Shown: in pieces, positions 42,837 to 50,433 of the stretch | How the letters are laid out: each line of letters opens with the position of its first letter | Position numbering within the stretch: the first letter of the stretch is position 1 | Notes under the pieces: generated by a model | Told to the model about the DNA's origin: nothing | Databases searched by the model: none | What the model saw: only the letters and a program-made list of their open reading frames with translations | Origin: RUG12461 sp045657665 | Lineage (GTDB): Bacteria > Bacillota > Clostridia > Lachnospirales > Lachnospiraceae | Direction of reading: 5' to 3' | DNA length: 59,843 nucleotides | Assembly (NCBI GenBank): GCA_045657665.1 | Contig: JAZOTN010000007.1 | Coordinates: 1 to 59,843, forward strand | Made by a program: the position numbers and the translations under genes

Positions 42837-42864
42837 AATGACTTTCAATATTTTCAGAGTCATT
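42837..42864. promoter_or_regulatory. Candidate TetR operator
   Basis: Inverted repeat AATGACT (42837-42843) and AGTCATT (42858-42864), 14 bases apart, just downstream of the TetR promoter and upstream of its ribosome site; well placed for autorepression and for control of the divergent GNAT gene. Confidence 0.65.
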
Positions 42865-42890
42865 AAAAATCTTTTTAAGGAGTATACGAT

Positions 42891-43472
42891 ATGCCAAAGA
42901 TATTTACAGATGAAAACAGGGACGAGATACGTCTGAAGCTCTTGAATAAAGGCTTTAAGATGCTTAAGAAAGGCGGTCTGGCAGCCGTGAACATAGATAA
43001 GCTGACTGAGGATTCTTATATCGCAAAGGGAACCTTTTACAATCTCTTCGAGAATAAATCTGAATTCATGTATCACATGATGATCCACGAGAGAACCCGG
43101 GCCAAGGAAAAACTCCTCTCCTATCTGAACGATTCCGGTAAATTAACAAGGGATTCCCTGAGTGACTACCTTAAATGGCTGTCCACAGAAAATCCCAATG
43201 TGTTCGCATTCCTCACCGATGCCGAAAAGAAACGTCTCGTTTCTTCCTGGTCGGATAAATATATCGAGGATGAGAATAACGACAGCGATACCATGCATAT
43301 GCTGATCTCATTACTTGAATCACCGGCAGAGGATTCCGACTGGAAGCTTGCCTGCAACTACATGAAACTCATCGCCGTCAGTCTTACCACAAAGAAAGTC
43401 TTTATCAAAGAGAATTACAATGCCATGATCGACTCTCTGATCGAACAGATCGTGGATATTCTATGTGGTTAG
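42891..43472 (+). CDS. TetR/AcrR-family transcriptional regulator
   Basis: 193 residues; ATG 42891 with AAGGAG seven bases upstream. N-terminal HTH: GLAAVNIDKLTEDSYIAKGT followed by FYNLFENKSEFMYHMM, the standard TetR arrangement. C-terminal ligand domain without identifiable ligand. Convergent with the ABC fragment that follows. Confidence 0.93.
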   Translation: MPKIFTDENRDEIRLKLLNKGFKMLKKGGLAAVNIDKLTEDSYIAKGTFYNLFENKSEFMYHMMIHERTRAKEKLLSYLNDSGKLTRDSLSDYLKWLSTENPNVFAFLTDAEKKRLVSSWSDKYIEDENNDSDTMHMLISLLESPAEDSDWKLACNYMKLIAVSLTTKKVFIKENYNAMIDSLIEQIVDILCG

Positions 43473-43876
43473 GCAATCTTAGAGCCGCTCGGATCAAACC
43501 GGATCACACTGGTACATGCGTTTTTTATCAGTTCGACATCGCGAGTGACGATTATTACAGTCTTACCCGTTTTCTGAATACTTTTTAATATTTCGGATAC
43601 CTGTATCATATGAAAGTAGTCCAGTCCGCTGGTAGGCTCGTCAAACAAGATTATATCCCTCCCCGAAGCAACCGCAGATGCAACAGCAACCCTTTGTTTC
43701 TGACCTACGGATAAAGCCAAAGGATGTTTATCTGCATATTCCGCCAGATCTAGTGATTCAAGTATCTTAAGAGCCTCTTCCTTATCCTCTGATTCCTGGG
43801 ATATCATAACTTCTTCAAGCACGCTGTCCGTAAAAAGCTGATGATTAACATCGAAAGGTTGACTTTCCCGCACCAT
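43469..43876 (-). pseudogene. Truncated ECF/cobalt-type ABC ATPase
   Basis: 135 codons covering only the second half of an ABC domain: DVNHQLFTDSVLEEVMIS, signature LSVGQKQRVAVASAV, Walker B DIILFDEPTSGLDY and the switch histidine position replaced in IIVTRDVEL (Arg instead of His). Walker A is absent. The pattern matches the C-terminal ABC unit of a two-ABC energy-coupling ATPase. It cannot hydrolyse ATP and is probably decaying. Confidence 0.82.
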
Positions 43877-43908
43877 TTGCCCCTACTATTGTAACTTCTT
43901 CGTTGTAT

Positions 43909-44331
43909 TTACGTCAGTGCTGCGCCCAGGCTCCTGCATTCATCAAGTGCATCTTCACCCGGTGCGTTGTTTGCCATAACGCTGTCACAGGCAAGCTGTG
44001 CTCCGGCTGCATTACATCTGTCCTCCCAGTCTCTCATCCACTGACCGTCTCCCCAGCCGTAGGAACCGAAAAGAGCAATCTTCTTCCCAGAAAGCGAACC
44101 CTCAACAGCCGTGAACATCGGATCATATGATGATTCCTCCAGAACCTCTGCGCCCATGGCAGGACATCCGAACGCAATGGCATCAAACTCAGACACCTTG
44201 TCCGGTGTAAATTCATCGGGACCGAATACGCTGACCTCGGCTCCCCTGTCCTTGGCACCTGCTTCTACAGCACTTGCCATTGCGGCTGTATTGCCTGTTC
44301 CGCTCCAATAAACTACTGCTACTTTACTCAT
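43909..44331 (-). CDS. Flavodoxin
   Basis: 140 residues. FMN phosphate loop YWSGTGNTAAMA (about 9-20), GCPAMGAEVLE, and FGSYGWGDGQWMRDWE for the 90s loop. An electron carrier that replaces ferredoxin under iron shortage. It follows a DUF3793 gene whose promoter carries a DtxR-like box, which fits iron-controlled expression. Confidence 0.93.
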   Translation of the reverse strand: MSKVAVVYWSGTGNTAAMASAVEAGAKDRGAEVSVFGPDEFTPDKVSEFDAIAFGCPAMGAEVLEESSYDPMFTAVEGSLSGKKIALFGSYGWGDGQWMRDWEDRCNAAGAQLACDSVMANNAPGEDALDECRSLGAALT

Positions 44332-44379
44332 TTGAGTCTCCTCCTTAAAATGTTTTATTGTTATAATTACCCGACACCA

Positions 44380-44934
44380 TCAGCCCGTCATAACGGCCAA
44401 CTGTGCCAGGGATTTACCGTTTTTATTCATCTCAAGGTACGCTTCCGTACACTTCCTGAATCTGATGAACATTTTTTGTGCTTTTTCAGGCTCCGAAAAT
44501 GCCTTCCAGCATCCGCAGCACTTAACTCCCTGACAGGGATGTTTCATAAAGCATTCCACATCCGAGGGCGGATATCCGAGAAATAGCCCAATCTCGTGTG
44601 GAAATGCCTCATCACTTTTTAGATGCCTGACGAGTTTTACAATACAGCTTTCCGGATTTTGCGATTCATAGCCCATCTTCTTAAGTATGCTCAACGCCTG
44701 CGGTTCATTCAGATCCTTCTTAAGGTGGGCAGGACGGTAAAGATATATAAGCGCATACCTACTGGTCTTCTTTAACGGGATCACGCGTAGCCCTTTTCCC
44801 CTGAGCATCTTATTAAGTTCCCTTACTTCATTGTTTATATCCGTGTCTTCCGTGACTCTTACCGAAAACATACTTCCAGCTTTTATCCCGGCAAGAGTCG
44901 GTGAACAATGCTCTATGATAAGTTCTTCTGACAT
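44380..44934 (-). CDS. DUF3793-type protein
   Basis: 184 residues from ATG 44934 (TGGAGG upstream). Conserved EIGLFLGYPPSDVECFM and HPCQGVKCCGCWKAF (Cys cluster) near the C-terminus are the family hallmarks. DUF3793 genes in Clostridia commonly sit beside flavodoxin and Feo genes, as here, suggesting a part in iron or redox metabolism. Biochemical role unknown. Confidence 0.82.
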   Translation of the reverse strand: MSEELIIEHCSPTLAGIKAGSMFSVRVTEDTDINNEVRELNKMLRGKGLRVIPLKKTSRYALIYLYRPAHLKKDLNEPQALSILKKMGYESQNPESCIVKLVRHLKSDEAFPHEIGLFLGYPPSDVECFMKHPCQGVKCCGCWKAFSEPEKAQKMFIRFRKCTEAYLEMNKNGKSLAQLAVMTG

Positions 44935-44969
44935 TCGAACCTCCACTCTTTATTGTTGTTGCTTTCGTA

Positions 44970-44985
44970 GTTAGGCATCGCTAAT
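44970..44985. promoter_or_regulatory. DtxR-like box upstream of DUF3793-flavodoxin
   Basis: GTTAGGCATCGCTAAT; palindromic GTTAG-N6-CTAAT. It lies right after a TATGAT -10 candidate on the minus strand, a repressor position. Same motif at 46809 and 46893. Confidence 0.6.
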
Positions 44986-45000
44986 CATATGCCAAAAATA

Positions 45001-45125
45001 TTATCTCCACATCAAAAATCCGAGAACAAGATAACCGATCCCGGCAATTATGATACTCATGATCGCCGTATAAACACATCCTATCAGGAATCCTTTGAAA
45101 TGATAGAAATAGTCCTTATATCCTT
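45001..45125 (-). pseudogene. Small membrane-protein frame after the glycosyltransferase
   Basis: In the frame of the preceding gene, directly after its TAA, the DNA still encodes QDKGYKDYFYHFKGFLIGCV and a hydrophobic stretch ending GYLVLGFLMWR, then TAA (45001-45003). An ATG overlapping the glycosyltransferase stop starts only an 18-codon frame. A one-base indel in a small single-span membrane protein gene would explain this. Confidence 0.35.
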
Positions 45126-45132
45126 TGTCTTG

Positions 45133-46383
45133 TTATTCATTTGATTTCTCCAAAACATATTTCTCTATGGCATCTGCTGCAGTAACCACGCCGTTTTCTT
45201 TCCTGATCCGCTGCGATACTTCCTGTGCTTTCGCATCATACTTCCCGCTTACCAGATCCTTCAGTGAATCAGCAATTTCTTCGATACTGCATAGCTTCTT
45301 GCGTATATATAACGGCTTGGGTCCGCATCCAACCCTATGATCCATCCTGCCGTAAAAATACTGGTCAAGTGCAAGAGCGATGACAAGAGTTGGCAATCCC
45401 GCCCTAAGTCCCATTCCGTTCGTCGTATTGCCGCCATGGTGTACCACCGCCTTCACTTTTTCAAATATATACGGATACGGTACGGAATCTATAAAGAACA
45501 GCTTATCCGTGTTGATCCGCTCCTTTTCAGCCATCTGAAACGCCTGTACTATGGCTCTGATCCCGGTTCTTTTCAATGCCTCAAGCGTAAGAAACTGCAA
45601 TTCGGCAAGCTCAAGGGATTCCGCCTTTCCGAAAGCCACAAATACAGGTTTTTCTCCTGCACTCAGAAAATCTGCAAGTTCCTTCGGTTCCTTATAACCA
45701 ATTGCCGCTTCTTCCGGATGATACCAGTATCCGGTCACATGTATATGATCGCCCCATGAAGGATCCGGCGGCATCAGAACCTGACTGGTCGGATAAAATG
45801 TCAGAACCTTCCTGCCGTTCATCTCCGTATATCTGCTGCTTAACTTCCACCTTGGAAGACCAACCGAACGCCTCCATCCGTTAAGCGCGATCATCGTCAT
45901 AAGGCTCATTCCCTGTGGCAATCCGTCATAGCTTTTCAGCACTTTATCCGAATCATACTCGTCGCAGTAAAGGGAATACTGTCTTGTCGGATCCATCGGG
46001 CTGTAGAACAGACGCGCACAATGTATATTCAGATATTCCGCAGCGTGTCTTGCAAAGGCCGCACATGTTCCGTACATAACCAGATCGGAGCCTTTTATTG
46101 CATTAAGCGTCTGCTCCATAAATCCGGGATTCTCCTTTTTGAGCCGGAACATGCCCCTGACAAAATCAAAGCTCGTCTTATAGTCTGTGACCAGATACTT
46201 CATGACGTGATCCGCATCGGTGTCAAGCTTTATGAATGTAACGCCCTTGTTTTCTATAAGGGGGCGAAAATCTTCAGATGTCAGTATCCTGAACTCATGT
46301 CCTCTTCTTATCATTTCCTCGCCGAGTTCAGCCAGTGGATTAACGTCACCTCTGGTTCCGACGGCAACTGCTGTAATGATCAT
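45133..46383 (-). CDS. GT1-family glycosyltransferase (UGT/MGT-like)
   Basis: 416 residues. N-terminal GTRGDVNPLAELGEEMIRRG (glycosyltransferase 28-like start), C-terminal nucleotide-sugar motif VVHHGGNTTNGMGLRAGLPT (about 319-338) and ALDQYFYGRM. Such enzymes glycosylate sterols, glycolipids or antibiotics. Acceptor unknown. Flanked by DtxR-like boxes and broken genes. Confidence 0.9.
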   Translation of the reverse strand: MIITAVAVGTRGDVNPLAELGEEMIRRGHEFRILTSEDFRPLIENKGVTFIKLDTDADHVMKYLVTDYKTSFDFVRGMFRLKKENPGFMEQTLNAIKGSDLVMYGTCAAFARHAAEYLNIHCARLFYSPMDPTRQYSLYCDEYDSDKVLKSYDGLPQGMSLMTMIALNGWRRSVGLPRWKLSSRYTEMNGRKVLTFYPTSQVLMPPDPSWGDHIHVTGYWYHPEEAAIGYKEPKELADFLSAGEKPVFVAFGKAESLELAELQFLTLEALKRTGIRAIVQAFQMAEKERINTDKLFFIDSVPYPYIFEKVKAVVHHGGNTTNGMGLRAGLPTLVIALALDQYFYGRMDHRVGCGPKPLYIRKKLCSIEEIADSLKDLVSGKYDAKAQEVSQRIRKENGVVTAADAIEKYVLEKSNE

Positions 46384-46484
46384 GTTATACAGACCTCTTC
46401 TTTCAAAAACCTTATTTGCAAATGAGCACTGTATCTTTTTTCATTATCCGTTCCAAACTCTTTAACCTTCATAAATCACCTGTC

Positions 46485-46745
46485 TTACCATTTGAACACT
46501 GCAAGCCTGTTATTGATGTTCCTGCCTACGATAGCAAACAGTTTTCCGCGTATCGAGTATTTCTTCATCTCTTCGTTGTAGCTCTTCTCGGAAACAAAGC
46601 TAAGGCGTGAATCCAGTTCGAGATATTCCTTGCCCGATTTCGTCTCCCATCCGAAGGTTGCGTTTGTATTCTTTACCGCATCGTGGTGGCTTCCGTGTTT
46701 TTCAAGAAAAGGAGAATGCAGTTTGAAGAACCAGTATGCATTTCA
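46485..46745 (-). pseudogene. C-terminal fragment of an unrecognised protein
   Basis: An open frame without start encodes AYWFFKLHSPFLEKHGSHHD, then WETKSGKEYLELDSRLSFVS and KYSIRGKLFAIVGRNINNRL, ending at TAA 46485. Composition is protein-like. It begins where a DtxR-like N-terminus (next entry) goes out of frame, so deletion has fused two unrelated remnants. Confidence 0.5.
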
Positions 46746-46777
46746 GATAATCTTCCGACGAACTGCTCTTCCCCATT
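46700..46777 (-). pseudogene. N-terminal fragment of a DtxR-like metal regulator
   Basis: ATG 46777 with AAAGGATTG upstream encodes MGKSSSSEDYLKCILVLQ, matching the start of DtxR/IdeR/MntR proteins (SSEDYLEAILVL pattern), then loses the frame. Two DtxR-like boxes precede it. A second, working regulator must exist elsewhere if the boxes are used. Confidence 0.6.
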
Positions 46778-46808
46778 TTGCAATCCTTTAATGACCTTAT
46801 GAAGTTTG

Positions 46809-46824
46809 GTTAGTTGTCGCTAAC
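46809..46824. promoter_or_regulatory. DtxR-like box
   Basis: GTTAGTTGTCGCTAAC: GTTAG...CTAAC palindrome in the leader of the DtxR-like fragment. An ACTCCGC/GCGGAGT hairpin (46841-46861) follows towards the promoter. Confidence 0.55.
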
Positions 46825-46892
46825 CGCTCGTTAATCATATACTCCGCTTTTTGTGCGGAGTTATAATTTCCTGCTTATGTGATATTGCATTA

Positions 46893-46908
46893 GTTAGCCA
46901 TCGCTAAC
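46893..46908. promoter_or_regulatory. DtxR-like box over promoter
   Basis: GTTAGCCATCGCTAAC, arms GTTAGC/GCTAAC. On the minus strand it directly follows TTATTATATTATG, a likely -10 region. Confidence 0.6.
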
Positions 46909-46977
46909 CATAATATAATAACATTTGTTTGTGCTAAAATCAAGACCTCTCGTGCAAATAGTCAAAAAAATATTTCT

Positions 46978-47446
46978 TTAGACAGTGATCCATTCTTTGA
47001 TAGTCGATTGAATATGCTCATCAAGGTCGATACGACTCCCGCGGCATTCTTTTACAAACCCTTTTGTCTCACTGTAAAAACGCGGAAGTATCAGATCAAC
47101 CAAAAGCCCTGGCAAAAGCAGTTTCACCATAGAATCCGGAAAAATAAGATGACTGCAATGATCATAAATGAGAATTTCCAGGTTGCAGTTATTTTCGGAT
47201 TCTTCGATCTTTTTCTTCATTCTGGCGATGCCCCTGCAGGTATTCCACATAACATCGTCCCTTGCCCCCGCGAGGATCAGGTGCCCATTGATCTTTTCAA
47301 CAGGGATCCTTTCAGCTTCGGTAACGGGATGTTTTTCTTCAGCCAGATTATGAAGATTCAGCGAAGCGACAAGATCCCCACGCTCTCTTCCCTCTTTCTT
47401 GAACATGTTCCAGTAGTCCGGATGCTTATATGGGGATTCGGTTCCC
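46978..47446 (-). pseudogene. C-terminal part of BAAT-type acyl-CoA thioester hydrolase
   Basis: Frame encodes PYKHPDYWNMFKKEG, IPVEKINGHLILAGARDDVM and IYDHCSHLIFP, the C-terminal end of the bile-acid-CoA:amino-acid N-acyltransferase/acyl-CoA thioesterase hydrolase family with the Asp (GARDDVMW) and His (YDHCSHLIF) of the triad. The nucleophile half is missing. It joins an array gene (next entry) in another frame near 47450, so a deletion fused the two. Confidence 0.75.
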
Positions 47447-47714
47447 TGTTTGTGAGGGTATAGTCAGAAAACCACTCACTAATCTGCTTCTTTAGATCAT
47501 CCACAGTCATCTCACCATCCGATGCAGTTTTAGAAGCATAATACTTCGCAGCCTTTACGCCATAATCAAGACCTGCCTGATTCATGTCTTCAAAGTAAGT
47601 ATAGGACTTCTTCCCGTCCCATACCGGTTTCTCCGCAGCGGTTTCCTTAGTTCCCTTTGTGTTCCCCAGCAGGCTGACCACCTGATTTCCGTATCCGTTT
47701 ATTCCACCTACCAT
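47358..47714 (-). pseudogene. Array protein with replaced C-terminus
   Basis: From ATG 47714 (GGGAGGAAACGG upstream) the first 85 or so residues look genuine: MVGGINGYGNQVVSLLGN, SYTYFEDMNQAGLDYGVKAA and MTVDDLKKQISEWFSDYTLT. Past about 47455 the frame runs through BAAT-hydrolase DNA out of phase, giving an artificial tail. So it is a 3'-truncated member of the local array. The hairpin element copy 2 lies in its 5' leader. Confidence 0.65.
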
Positions 47715-47742
47715 GTCCGTTTCCTCCCGATTCTTTTGGAAA

Positions 47743-47803
47743 GGGCTATGAAGACCAATCACGTTCCCTCATAGCCCCTATATTGAATGGTAGTACCAAA
47801 CAA
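47743..47803 (-). repeat. Array-associated hairpin element, copy 2
   Basis: Minus strand TTGTTTGGTACTACCATTCA, then stem GGGCTATGA/TCATAGCCC. Located between the stop of the 47811 gene and the ribosome site of the 47714 gene. Confidence 0.85.
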
Positions 47804-47810
47804 TCGCTCA

Positions 47811-48518
47811 TTATGCTCCAAGATCAAGTTTGCTTTTGTTCCATTCTTTCTTCGTTTGTATGGAATTCCAGTCGGTTTTTTCTATATTTTTAATAAGATC
47901 ATCGATATCCCGCCCATGAACCAGGGCCGTTTTTACATTACGCAGAGCCTGACCACCGTTATTCTTTACCAAAGTTTCTTTTTCTGCCTTTCGGGCTTCA
48001 CGGCTTTTTTCGATCCGCTTTATCTGTTCTTCGCCGGTCTTCTCCAACTCTGCGAAAAAATCAACACTACCGTCATCAGAGACAGAAAATCCCAGTGATT
48101 TGATCGAACTATGCCCCAAAGGATTCTTCTTCGCAGCTTTCTCCACTTTATCCTTCATGTCAGAAATCTTTTGTGACGCATTATCAATAATCCCGAAATA
48201 CTTGTCCTTCTCTTTCCCATCCCTGGCCATCTTCTCCAACAATTCAGGCTCGATCAGCATGCTATACTGTTTCGTCCCACGGGAAAGATACTTCTGTGCC
48301 TCTGCATCAGAAGAATAATCCACGACAAAGATATCCATATTACTGTATTTTTGCTGCATTTCCTTCAGCAGGCTTTTTGCTTCATCACTGAGTTTGCTGC
48401 TCGTCCTGATATCTGTATCGGTGCCTTTCGATCCTGAAGGTTTTGCCTTCTCTGTTGTTCTGAACGCATTTGCTTCATTTGCCTGTATGTGCTGACGATC
48501 ATTCTGAATCCCGTTCAT
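47811..48518 (-). CDS. DUF6033-like array protein
   Basis: 235 residues, lysine/glutamate rich. Contains LSDEAKSLLKEMQQKYSNMD, IFVVDYSSDAEAQKYLSRG, MLIEPELLEKMARDGKEKDK and SVSDDGSVDFFAEL, a layout shared with the 52801-53562 protein (LVELGSKYGVNIS..., ELAAVIEERIAKLPEEG, GRISYWSIG). No signal peptide. It is the second gene of the 49320-47358 run. Function of the family unknown. Confidence 0.72.
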   Translation of the reverse strand: MNGIQNDRQHIQANEANAFRTTEKAKPSGSKGTDTDIRTSSKLSDEAKSLLKEMQQKYSNMDIFVVDYSSDAEAQKYLSRGTKQYSMLIEPELLEKMARDGKEKDKYFGIIDNASQKISDMKDKVEKAAKKNPLGHSSIKSLGFSVSDDGSVDFFAELEKTGEEQIKRIEKSREARKAEKETLVKNNGGQALRNVKTALVHGRDIDDLIKNIEKTDWNSIQTKKEWNKSKLDLGA

Positions 48519-48528
48519 AGTCGTCCTC

Positions 48529-49320
48529 CTACTTTTCTGTATCTATCTTTCCGGAAACAAGTTCCGACAATGCATTGGAATAATGCCCGCTGCTCGTATA
48601 GGTTCCACCCGCACCGGCAGCGGCATAACTGATGGAAGTCCCTTTGGAGAACATTTTGGAAGCATAGGAATTAGTCCCGGTAAACAGGGACTTCAGATCG
48701 GAGATATTGGCATTCTTCAACTCATCCTCATCAAGCTCCAGTTTGTTTCCGGCGGTTATACTGATCCCGGCCTTGGAAAGCAGATTCTCCGTAAGGGATG
48801 TGGTTTTCGTCATCCAGGCAGCATTCCGCAGAACGTTTTTATCGTTAGAGTCACCGGCCTGTTCCACCGTTTTGTTATAATCGGAAATAAAGCTCTTCAC
48901 TGCCTTTGTGATGGCATTCCAGTCATAATCCGTTTTCTCGACCTCTTCGCCCTTCTCGTTCTTTTCCTTTACAGTCTTCTGCTCCCAAAGAGAGCTCTTC
49001 ATCAGCGCCTGCGCGGACTTGGCCATAGAATTTGCCGTTCCGCTCATCAAAGTCATCGCCTGCCTGGAATCCTGATTGGAAGCCGCTTTTTCCGCATCCT
49101 TCTTGTTATAATACGCTTTCATAAGCTTTCCGTAGGTTCCGGAGCGGATCATATTATAATCGGAAATGCTGATAGTCCCGCTCGCGCTCCCACTGTCTGT
49201 ATTGATCGACAGTCCCGACAGAAAAGAATTTGCGTTCTGCTTGGCTTTCGAACTCCAGTCCGAGTCAGGGTACTGGCTCCCGTAGTAGTTTGATGTTGCG
49301 TAATCTCTGATCGTTGACAT
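48529..49320 (-). CDS. Array protein resembling the C-terminal part of flagellar cap FliD
   Basis: 263 residues. The second half resembles FliD C-terminal segments: VKSFISDYNKTVEQAG, LTENLLSKAGISITAGNKLE, ANISDLKSLFTGTNSYASKM. The first half is Ser/Gly/Tyr rich (MSTIRDYATSNYYGSQYP). No signal peptide, compatible with flagellar-type export or a cytoplasmic role. A truncated near-copy lies at 39756-40031. It is the second gene after the LytTR box at 50389, 58 bases downstream of the FlxA-like gene. Confidence 0.65.
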   Translation of the reverse strand: MSTIRDYATSNYYGSQYPDSDWSSKAKQNANSFLSGLSINTDSGSASGTISISDYNMIRSGTYGKLMKAYYNKKDAEKAASNQDSRQAMTLMSGTANSMAKSAQALMKSSLWEQKTVKEKNEKGEEVEKTDYDWNAITKAVKSFISDYNKTVEQAGDSNDKNVLRNAAWMTKTTSLTENLLSKAGISITAGNKLELDEDELKNANISDLKSLFTGTNSYASKMFSKGTSISYAAAGAGGTYTSSGHYSNALSELVSGKIDTEK

Positions 49321-49378
49321 AGTTATGACCTCCTTTTCTCTTCAATGCTTCCCTGCAATCATCAGAAATATCTCTGCA

Positions 49379-50308
49379 CTATACCCTTACGTCCACATTT
49401 CTGCCCCCGAACTCTGTTCGGGGGAGCCCGTCGCGGCTTTGAGCGACTTCAGAGGAATCCGAAAGGATTCCTACCACTTCTCCGGGTTCCGAAATTTTCC
49501 CTTCTGTCCCACTCTTTTGTTCATCGTCCGTATTCACTGTCCCATTTTCAGCCGCTTCCTTCACTCTCTGATCCAGTTTCTTTTCTTTCGTTGTTGCAGA
49601 ACCCTCTGTAGCAGCCTCTTCCTCTTCGGCTTTACTGCCCCTGGGCTCTGCCCAGGGGAGCCCGCCCCGGCTTTGAGGGGCTTCAGAGCTTCGCGCAAGC
49701 GAAGCATCCTCTTCCATCTCCTTATTTGCCGCAGATAGAGTCTTAAGCTGTCCGGATGTAAGACCGGATACACCGGCTTGAAGATCCGCCAGTTCCGCTT
49801 CCTTTTTGGCAGTATCTTCTCCCCTGTCCTTATCCAGTTTGATCTCTGATTCCAAAACTCCGGCTTTCCCCTCCATCGTGGTCTTCACAGATCCTTGTAT
49901 ATCTGCCTGCTTTATGGATGCATCCGCCGAAATCATGGCCTTCATACCGGCGTCAGAGAACCCGGTTCCCTTCTTCCCGCCTTTCCCTCGGACCTGTGTT
50001 TCTCCTCCCAGCATGTCTTCCATGGATGTTCCTGAAGCCTTCTGCTGGCGTTCTTCCTGGCGGATCTCCATTTCATGCTGTCTGAGCTGCGCCTGCAGTT
50101 CCGTGATTTCTTTCCGGATTTCCTGCTGCTTCTTCATCCGTTCATCCGGTGGTATTTTGTCGTCCTTGGAAAGATCCTGCAGTTTCTTCTCCGCGTTACG
50201 GATCTGTTCTTCGATGTTTTTACTATAAGCATCACTTCCGGAAACAGGTTTATTTCCTGCGCCTCCTGCAAAATATCCCTGTGCTGGTGTCGAACTTCCT
50301 ATCCTCAT
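49379..50308 (-). CDS. FlxA-like coiled-coil array protein
   Basis: 309 residues. N-terminal third is a coiled coil (SKNIEEQIRNAEKKLQDLSK, QQEIRKEITELQAQLRQHEM), the FlxA-like pattern. The C-terminal third contains two related insertions encoded by a 43-bp repeat (SEAPQSRGGLPWAE and SEVAQSRDGLPRTE). Start ATG 50308 behind AGGGAGG. A LytTR box lies about 80 bases upstream, making it the first gene of a LytTR-controlled run of three or four genes. Confidence 0.75.
   Translation of the reverse strand: MRIGSSTPAQGYFAGGAGNKPVSGSDAYSKNIEEQIRNAEKKLQDLSKDDKIPPDERMKKQQEIRKEITELQAQLRQHEMEIRQEERQQKASGTSMEDMLGGETQVRGKGGKKGTGFSDAGMKAMISADASIKQADIQGSVKTTMEGKAGVLESEIKLDKDRGEDTAKKEAELADLQAGVSGLTSGQLKTLSAANKEMEEDASLARSSEAPQSRGGLPWAEPRGSKAEEEEAATEGSATTKEKKLDQRVKEAAENGTVNTDDEQKSGTEGKISEPGEVVGILSDSSEVAQSRDGLPRTEFGGRNVDVRV
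49412..49454. repeat. 43-bp repeat inside FlxA-like gene, copy 1
   Basis: Begins CTCTG, ends CAGAG, with shared GGGGAGCCCG and CGGCTTTGAG. Pairs with copy 2, exactly 234 bases (78 codons) away, in the same frame. Confidence 0.8.
49646..49688. repeat. 43-bp repeat inside FlxA-like gene, copy 2
   Basis: CTCTGCCCAGGGGAGCCCG then CGGCTTTGAG and CTTCAGAG. Differs from copy 1 mainly in paired loop positions, as expected for a palindromic element. Confidence 0.8.
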
Positions 50309-50388
50309 AATTATTTCCTCCCTGAAAAAATACAGATATTTGCTTCATTCTGTATTTCGTCCTCCCAAAAACCCGGCATAACAAAGAT

Positions 50389-50420
50389 GTCATGAATGGT
50401 CGTTTTTTCGTCATAAACGG
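50389..50420 (-). promoter_or_regulatory. LytTR-type direct repeat, site 1
   Basis: GTCATGAATGG (50389-50399) and GTCATAAACGG (50410-50420), period 21. On the minus strand these read ACCATTCAT and ACCGTTTAT, fitting the LytTR half-site consensus. Upstream of the FlxA-like gene. Confidence 0.8.
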
Positions 50421-50433
50421 TAAAGGAATCCAG

